Of a stretch of 64,000 bases of DNA, positions 58,501 through 64,000 are shown one piece after another. The translations under genes were made by a program, and so were the position numbers. This DNA comes from Montifringilla adamsi (taxonomy: Eukaryota > Chordata > Aves > Passeriformes > Passeridae): contig JAGGNK010003335.1 in assembly GCA_017590115.1 (NCBI GenBank), forward strand, positions 15,314,494-15,378,493, given 5' to 3'. Under the pieces are notes generated by a model that was given only the letters and a program-made list of their open reading frames with translations, was not told the DNA's origin and did not search any database. The stretch's first letter is position 1. Each line of letters starts with the position of its first letter.

Positions 58501-61500
58501 TTTACTCTGAGCACAAATTAAGAGAGAGAATGACTTAATTAGAACTAAACATTAAACTAATTGCTTCCCATTTCAAAGACTTTGAAGTAAAAGCAGTACA
58601 TGAGATTTTTCTCGTCTTGCTTCCTTTTCCCTACCAGGCATCAGGGTTTGGGGATGCTGGAAGATGCCCTCTTTCCAAAAATGTAACTATTGCCGTGGGA
58701 AATTCGATCTTTCTCACACTTCTAGAAACTAGCGTTGAGATTCTTGCTTCAACCTCCTGAGCTCTGAAAAGGGGCTGAGAGAGAGGGAGCTCTGCAGGAG
58801 CCCTGCCTGAGCCCTGGCCACAGACACAGCTGGATTTGGGGAAATGCACAGAAAAAGGCAGGAAATCTGGAATGTGTCACTGGCACGGGAGTCTGCTGTG
58901 AGATGAGTGGGAGGGGGTGACTGTGGCTTGGAGAAGCTGCAGGGCACTGTCCTCACCATGCCACAGCACCTGGCAGCCTCTGGAGAGAGGAGAAGGACAA
59001 TGCAGAGCCCCGGCAGGAGCAGCAGAGCAGCCTCTTGTCCTTGGGCACTGCCACGTCAGCCTAAAGCTGGCCAAGGCTCCAGAACTAGGGACAGCCCCAG
59101 CTGGCCAGCTGGCCAGCAAGGAGCTCACGTGGGGCAGCTGAGAGGGCAGAAGGAGCTCAGCACTTGGGTTATCCCTGAGAGGGCAGAAGGAGCTCAGCAC
59201 TTGGGTTATCCCTGAGAGGGCAGAAGGAGCTCAGCACTTGGGTTATCCCTGAGAGGGCAGAAGGAGCTCAGCATTTGGGTTATCCCCTGAGGAGAGGGCA
59301 GAAGGGAGCTCTGCACTTGGGTTATCCCTCAGAGGGCAGAAGGGATCTCAGCATTTGGGTTATCCCTGAGAGGGCAGAAGGAGCTCAGCATTTGGGTTAT
59401 CCCCTGAGGAGAGGGCAGAAGGGAGCTCTGCACTTGGGTTATCCCTGAGAGGGCAGAAGGGATCTCAGCATTTGGGTTATCCCTGAGAGGGCAGAAGGGA
59501 TCTCAGCATTTGGGTTATCTCTGAGAGGGCAGAAGGGAGCTCAGCACTTGAGTTATCCCCCGAGGAGGGGCTGCAGCCTGCCCAGAGCCCTCGCTGCAGG
59601 CACAGCAGAGCCCCAGGCAGAGCTCAGGGACAGGCAGGGCTCAGCACAGCAGCTCTCTTAGGGCAACCTGGCCATTTCACCTGGCTCAGAGTCAAGATCA
59701 CAAGGTCCCTGCATCTCTTCTGGGTTTGCCATGTCTCTTCTGTGTCACATTACACTGCAGCAATGGTAACATGAGCCCAGCCCTTCCCAGCACCCAGGAA
59801 AAGGCTGGATTAAACCACAGTACACGTGTTACAGCAGGGATGGAGCCACGGGAGCACAGAACCTGCACTCACCTTACTCTGCTGTGTTCTCCTGGCAGGT
59901 GACAGCCACCAGCTCAGCTGGGTGATGGCTGTGACCTCCAGTCCCTCTGAAATAGAAATACCTGGGCCATTAAAATAGATATTGTGTTGGAGGAGCCCTT
60001 ATAGCAGGCAATAAGATCCCATGGGAAGACTAGTTTAAGGCCTTAACTGTTTCTTAATATTCTTAAACAAGTCCAGCCTGCTTTTCATCTTGATACAAAC
60101 TTAGCATAAGTATTTGGGAGCTTGTCTTCATTAGTAAAACCCATCAAGGAAGGATGTGGGTAGTTAATCCTAATAAATGCATGCTTAAGCCTTAGACCTG
60201 TGCATTTTTTTCTCCTGAATTACGAATGTTTTTGGGGAGGGCCGTGGGTGTCAGCCGAGCTGCAGGGGCTGTTTCTCGTCCCCGCAGGTGCCGCGGGCCA
60301 GGGCGCTGTACACGTACCGCGGGCACAGCCCCGGCGAGCTGCGCTTCAACAAGGGCGACACCATCGTGCTGCTGCGGCAGCTGGACGAGAACTGGTACCT
60401 GGGCGAGCTCGACGGCGCCAGCGGCGTTTTCCCGGCCAGCTCCGTGCAGGTCATCAAGCAGCTGCCGCTGCCGCGCCCTCTCTACAGCCTGCAGCTGCGG
60501 GGCCGGGACAAGGCGGAGAGCAGGGACACCCCGACCTTGCCCAAGGTACCCCCGCAGCACGGCCCCCAGCCCCTCGGCAGCTCCTCTCGGCTGCCGGAGG
60601 CGCCCCCAGCCCCTCGGAGCCCGCTGCCGGCGGTCACCGCCCCGCCGCGGCGCGCAGGGGGACAGAGGGACAGAGGGACAGAGGGACAGAGGGACAGGGA
60701 CGCGGGGGACGCGGCGGTGCCAGCTCTGCTCAGGACGGCCCCAGAGACCTTCCAGCCACCCCCTCCCTGGCAGAACGCTGCCAGCCCTGGTCCAGACGTT
60801 AATCGTGCTGTGCAGCTTAGCTTGAGATGCAGGGTGTGCATGGCACCGGCACCAGTTCCTAGAAATAAAATTAATACTTGTAGTGCCCATAATTACAGCA
60901 AGCTCTGCTTTGTGGCTGTTTATAGGAGGACACAAGCAAAACAACTTATTTGAAGCCCTAATATTTTTTTTTAAATGACTTTTCATTTAATGAAATCATT
61001 TTAGCTTCAGTAATGACTTATTCAAGTCTGGCATTGAGAGACACAAGTTAGTTAAGGGACACATACAGCCACCAAGGAATTAGAAATTAATTCTAGAGAA
61101 GGCAAAGGCAGGGCTACTGTGGGAGACACGAGGCTCTCCTGGCTCTGACATGCAGTTTGTGCCCCACTTCATCGTGTCTCCTGGGATTTAGATAAGCAGA
61201 AAAACATTTCCAGTTTGCACACACAGAGAAATGACAGGATGGCCATGGCATGTGTGTACCTACATGCACACTGTGGGCTTTAAGCGTTATTTTGGAGAGG
61301 GAAAATGAGAAAACTGCCCCTGTTGTAAAATCTCAACATCTGGGAGCCACCTGTACCTCTCCTGCCATGGTCTCCCTGTCCATCCCAGGCATCAAGCACA
61401 TTGCCTCCCACGAGTGGGTGAGAATCTCAGGTTTTGCAATTCATTAATGTCAGCAGTAAATCATGATTAATTCCTCTGGCACCCATCGTGGTGAAAAACG

Positions 61501-62482
61501 CTGTCACCACATGCCCTTTGCTACTAACACCCTGATCAGCAGTTTCCAAGAAGTTCTGTGTGAACACTGCCCGTATGCAAAACCAGGGCCTGCCTCTCCC
61601 TCATCAACCCCAGTCCTTGGCAAGCCAGGGTTTTTCAATGGAAGCAGCATCAAGCCATGAATGTTCAGGCTGACAGAGGTGGAACTGGGTGGATGTAATC
61701 CTGCTGGGAATGCCACCATCAGTGGGGGCCTCTCTGAGCCCGTGCCATACCCTCAGCTGCAAGATGCCTCCACGTGTGCCAGCACAGGCGGGGAAAGGGT
61801 GACGAGTCCAAACATCCCTTCTAATCCAGAGTTAGAGTTATCAAGTACAGCTCTCCTGGCACCTCTGCCAGCCAAAATTCTGGACAAGGCGAGTGTCGGG
61901 GGGAGCACTCATCCTTAGTAACCCCTTGTCTTAGCACAACTTTTAAAAACCAATTTTAATTTTGCTGTCAGCTTTGAATTGGAAATTTTACACCCAGAGC
62001 TTGTCACTGACACCAGATGAGAGAAATGACAGAGCCCCAAGATTTTAAAGATAACCCGGTAAAGGTAACGCCACCTGACCCCCGCTGCCGGAGGGAGAGG
62101 GCAGCAGCAGAGGAGGGCTGTGCGGGGGTAACTTCTGAAACCCCCCCGTGCCTCCCGTTGTCTCTTGCAGCCCAGCCCCGCTGCCCAGCAGCTCCTGCAG
62201 GCCAAAGGCCGCTGGTCCCCGCCGCCCAAGGGCGCGTCCCTGCGCGCCAAGGCCAAGGCGGCGGAGCCGGCCGCGTTCCCCAAGGCGCCCGAGGCGCGGC
62301 GGAAGAGCCTGCGGCAGTTCTCCATCACCACGGCCCTCAACACCCTGAACCGCATGGTGCACGCCCCCGCCGAGCGCCCCGCGCTGCACATCAGCTCCCC
62401 CGTGCTCATCAGCTCCAGCAACCCCAGCGTGCCCACCCAGAGCAGCGAGAAAGCCGAGCCGCCCTGCAGCCCCCCGCTCCAG
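49173..62482 (+). CDS. SH3RF2: SH3RF2, RING and SH3 domain E3 ligase of the POSH family (5' part; continues past the window)
   Basis: Three coding exons are visible: 49173-49544, 60288-60545 and 62171-62482. All are phase 0 and total 314 codons, with no stop. They encode a C3HC4 RING, a complete first SH3, the first half of a second SH3, and a conserved linker with [19 protein letters not shown] and [16 protein letters not shown]. Mammalian SH3RF2 has about 730 residues, with a third SH3 and a PP1-binding motif further on; these must lie beyond 64000. Family members antagonise or scaffold JNK signalling, ubiquitinate partners and bind PP1. About 32 residues expected between the second and third exons seen here were not found anywhere between them. 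Joining the visible exons stays in frame. SH3RF2 is preferred over SH3RF1/3 because of the [18 protein letters not shown] start, the short RING-SH3 spacer, and its position next to GRXCR2. Confidence 0.93.
50593..50735. repeat. About 66-bp tandem repeat in SH3RF2 intron 1
   Basis: GCCAGGGCAGGGTGGGTGAC and ACTGCCCAGCCCAGAGCACT recur, with starts near 50593, 50661 and (truncated) 50721. Confidence 0.85.
53857..54032. repeat. 10-11-bp minisatellite in SH3RF2 intron 1
   Basis: About seventeen copies of TGAGTGCCCC or TGAGTGCCCCC, with occasional TGCCTC and TGTCCC variants. Confidence 0.92.
59140..59565. repeat. 37-44-bp minisatellite in SH3RF2 intron 1
   Basis: About eleven copies of GAGAGGGCAGAAGGAGCTCA plus GCACTTGGGTTATCCCT. 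Variant units have CATTTGGG and a CTGAGGA insertion. The array ends about 720 bp before the SH3-1 exon. Confidence 0.93.
60288..60545 (+). CDS. SH3RF2: SH3RF2 second coding exon (SH3-1 and beginning of SH3-2)
   Basis: This exon holds 86 codons (residues 125-210), after an acceptor ending TTTCTCGTCCCCGCAG. Residues 128-183 are a complete SH3 domain with the ALYTY motif, [19 protein letters not shown] and FPASSVQVI, so all peptide-binding signatures are present. Residues 187-210 ([20 protein letters not shown], then LPK) align with the first third of the second SH3. There the usual D-x-LTF-x-K strand has become DTPTLPK, with prolines in positions that are normally hydrophobic. The donor is AAG followed by GTACCC, a weak site. 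If unspliced, the frame stays open to a TGA near 60951. Confidence 0.9.
60546..62170 (+). other. SH3RF2: SH3RF2 intron 2, lacking the expected SH3-2 exon
   Basis: A 1.6-kb interval between the SH3-1 exon and the linker exon. Family proteins have about 32 residues here (a DENW-type segment and a GIFP-type segment). Reading all three plus frames by eye finds neither motif. The interval holds the GGGACAGA repeat and AT-rich DNA. Confidence 0.7.
60657..60701. repeat. 10-bp GGGACAGA repeat in SH3RF2 intron 2
   Basis: About four and a half copies of GGGACAGAGG, 110 bp beyond the donor of the second coding exon, within the intron where another SH3 exon is expected. Confidence 0.85.
62171..62482 (+). 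CDS. SH3RF2: SH3RF2 linker exon
   Basis: This exon holds 104 codons between an acceptor ending TTGTCTCTTGCAG and the donor CTCCAG before GTAAGG. The start ([13 protein letters not shown]) aligns with the mammalian segment that follows immediately after the second SH3. The middle carries the most conserved linker of the protein, [16 protein letters not shown], and [20 protein letters not shown]. The stretch between is Ala/Lys/Pro-rich and very high in GC3. No domain is predicted; the linker precedes the third SH3, whose exon is not in the remaining 1.5 kb. Confidence 0.92.
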
Positions 62483-64000
62483 GTAAGGGCTCAGCCCCAG
62501 CCCGGGGTGATCCTGAGGCACGCGGAGCCTGGGGCTGGGCTGGGACACAGAGTGACCTTCTGGAGTCCTTCCTCTCCAGGCAGAAGAGTCTCATTCCTTC
62601 TGCCCACTCTGACTGGAGATCTGAGCACAGAATCTTCACAGATATCTGATATGGGAGGGAAGGGGCTTTTACATTGATAGGACCTCTTTCATAGTGCAGG
62701 TTGCTCCACTTTGCTCCTTTTCAGAGCAGTCACCCAGCCCCTGGCAGTCCGTGTCCAGGCAGGAGCACCCAGCAGGCACTGTGTCCTGGGCACCGGCCTG
62801 CAGAGAGCTGGGATGTGATACCCCGGGTTACAGAGGGGAAATCAAACCCTACAGGAGTTCCATAATTCAACTGGAACTGTATCCTCTCTCTCGCCCCCAA
62901 AAGGGTCTTTCCCAAAAGTCTTGGTGTGAACCACTGCCAAGAGCAGAAACGAGAGAGGGGACATGTCATGGTTGGGCCTTAGAAGGGTTGGAAATCGCTT
63001 TTTTCCCATCAGCAGTGCTGCTGCCAGAGGTTCGCAGGGGCACCTGTGCCATTTCTGGGGCTGCACAGGATGCAGCTTTCCTTCTCCACCTCTGGGTTTG
63101 GGCTGCAATGGCCGAGCTGCAGGGCTGGGATCCCTTCCAAGCCCGGGTGGGCACTGCCAGGGTGGCAGGGAGCCGCGGGAGCAGGGGCTGCAGCCCGGAC
63201 AGGCAGCAGCCCTGGCCGAGCCCGGGCAGGGGGCCGTGCCGGGGGCTGCAGGGCTCCCCCCGCGGTTCCTGCCCGCCTGCCGTTCCCGCACCGGCGGCAG
63301 GGCGGACTCATCTGGCCCATAAAAGGGAATTCCCAGCGCTGCCCCAGCCTCCTCCTCCGGCTCCCGCTTCCCCTCGGCTGCCAAGCCGGGCTCGGCTGGA
63401 GCCAGAACCAGTCCGCAGGGCTGCGGTGGCCGTGTCTGTGCATGTGCCTCTTGTGCAAGCGGCTGTGGGGCGAGGGCAGCGGGGCACCCACGCCCTCCCT
63501 CTGGGCCGCTGGAATCTCTTCCCAGCACAACCCAGCTGATTCCCCGCGCCGGCAGTCCTGGCCGGCACCGACCCGGAGCTGCTGCTGTGCCCTGCAGTGT
63601 AAATGGAATACAACACCGCAGCTCGGGGAAGGGAGCTGGTGTCCCAGCACCCCCGGCTGTCCCGAGCCATAAATGATGGGAGCCGGGCGGGCGCGGTGCC
63701 CAGAGCCCCGCCGTGGGACGGGCAGGGCGTCCCTGCCACAGGGACACTCCCAGCAGGGACCTGCCTGTGTCAGCAGAGCCGGGGTCACATCGGTGACACG
63801 CCAGAAAGGGAGATGGAGCCAGAGAGGGATTTCGGGAGAGGCAGGGAAGTAAACCCTTTGTACTTACAAGGACTTGCAAGGTACTCGTGGGAGATCAGCA
63901 AGAGTGCTGAAATCAGTTGTACGTGACTCGAAAATATTTCTCCCAATCTTTTTTCCCCTCTGCATGTTGCAAATGCAAAGGCAGCTTTGAGGATGCTCTA
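62483..64000 (+). other. SH3RF2: SH3RF2 intron 3 (5' part)
   Basis: No exon for the third SH3 is seen before the window ends. GC-rich stretches at 63150-63600 give long open frames on both strands, without SH3 or other family signatures. Confidence 0.75.

Larger units (their letters stand above)
49545..60287 (+). other. SH3RF2: SH3RF2 intron 1
   Basis: A 10.7-kb GT-AG intron between the RING and SH3-1 exons. It carries three minisatellites (50.6, 53.9 and 59.1 kb) and no recognised exon on either strand. Confidence 0.85.

Noticed and set aside
62694..63888. Long open frames on both strands after the SH3RF2 linker exon
   Set aside because: GC-rich intron sequence without stops. No SH3 signatures (ALYDY, WxxG, FPxxYV), so not the third-SH3 exon.

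Overview
The window looks like avian nuclear DNA. The evidence is three or four short fragments of CR1 LINE 3' ends (about 1-190, 3860-3973, 14424-14500, probably 42240-42330), otherwise very little transposon sequence, an unusually high load of GC-rich minisatellites, spliced genes with canonical GT-AG introns, and proteins closely matching vertebrate GRXCR2 and SH3RF2. These two genes are neighbours on human 5q32, a region that corresponds to an intermediate-sized or microchromosome in birds (chr13 in chicken). That placement comes from general knowledge, not from the sequence.

Layout. Positions 1-34,830 are intergenic. I recognise no exon there, only CR1 remnants, simple repeats and about ten minisatellite arrays. 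The most striking is a 1.07-kb array of a 20-bp unit at 16,421-17,488 with a 120-bp higher-order structure. GRXCR2 lies on the minus strand at 34,831-38,283: three coding exons, all phase 0, 247 aa, apparently intact. A tandem array in its intron 1 repeats the exon-1 splice-donor sequence. From 38.3 to 47.9 kb is the head-to-head intergenic interval, which contains a near-identical segmental duplication (40,023-42,265) whose second copy lacks an internal 0.7 kb. SH3RF2 lies on the plus strand: a CpG island (about 47.9-49.0 kb) with a palindromic pair of AP-1 sites, the RING exon (49,173-49,544), a 10.7-kb intron full of minisatellites, the first-SH3 exon (60,288-60,545) and a linker exon (62,171-62,482). 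The gene runs off the right edge.

The two proteins have unrelated jobs. GRXCR2 is a cysteine-rich stereocilium-base protein of hair cells. SH3RF2 is a POSH-family RING/SH3 scaffold and E3 ligase. They share only a divergent arrangement that is conserved in vertebrates.

Main candidates for follow-up: (1) the SH3RF2 exon that should encode most of the second SH3 domain cannot be found, and the half-domain still present looks eroded; (2) an array of duplicated GRXCR2 splice donors; (3) the 20-bp/120-bp higher-order G-rich satellite; (4) the recent 1.47-kb duplication with an internal deletion; (5) exchange of the same repeat motif between two minisatellite loci. I see no prokaryotic-type system, no CRISPR array and no intact mobile element.
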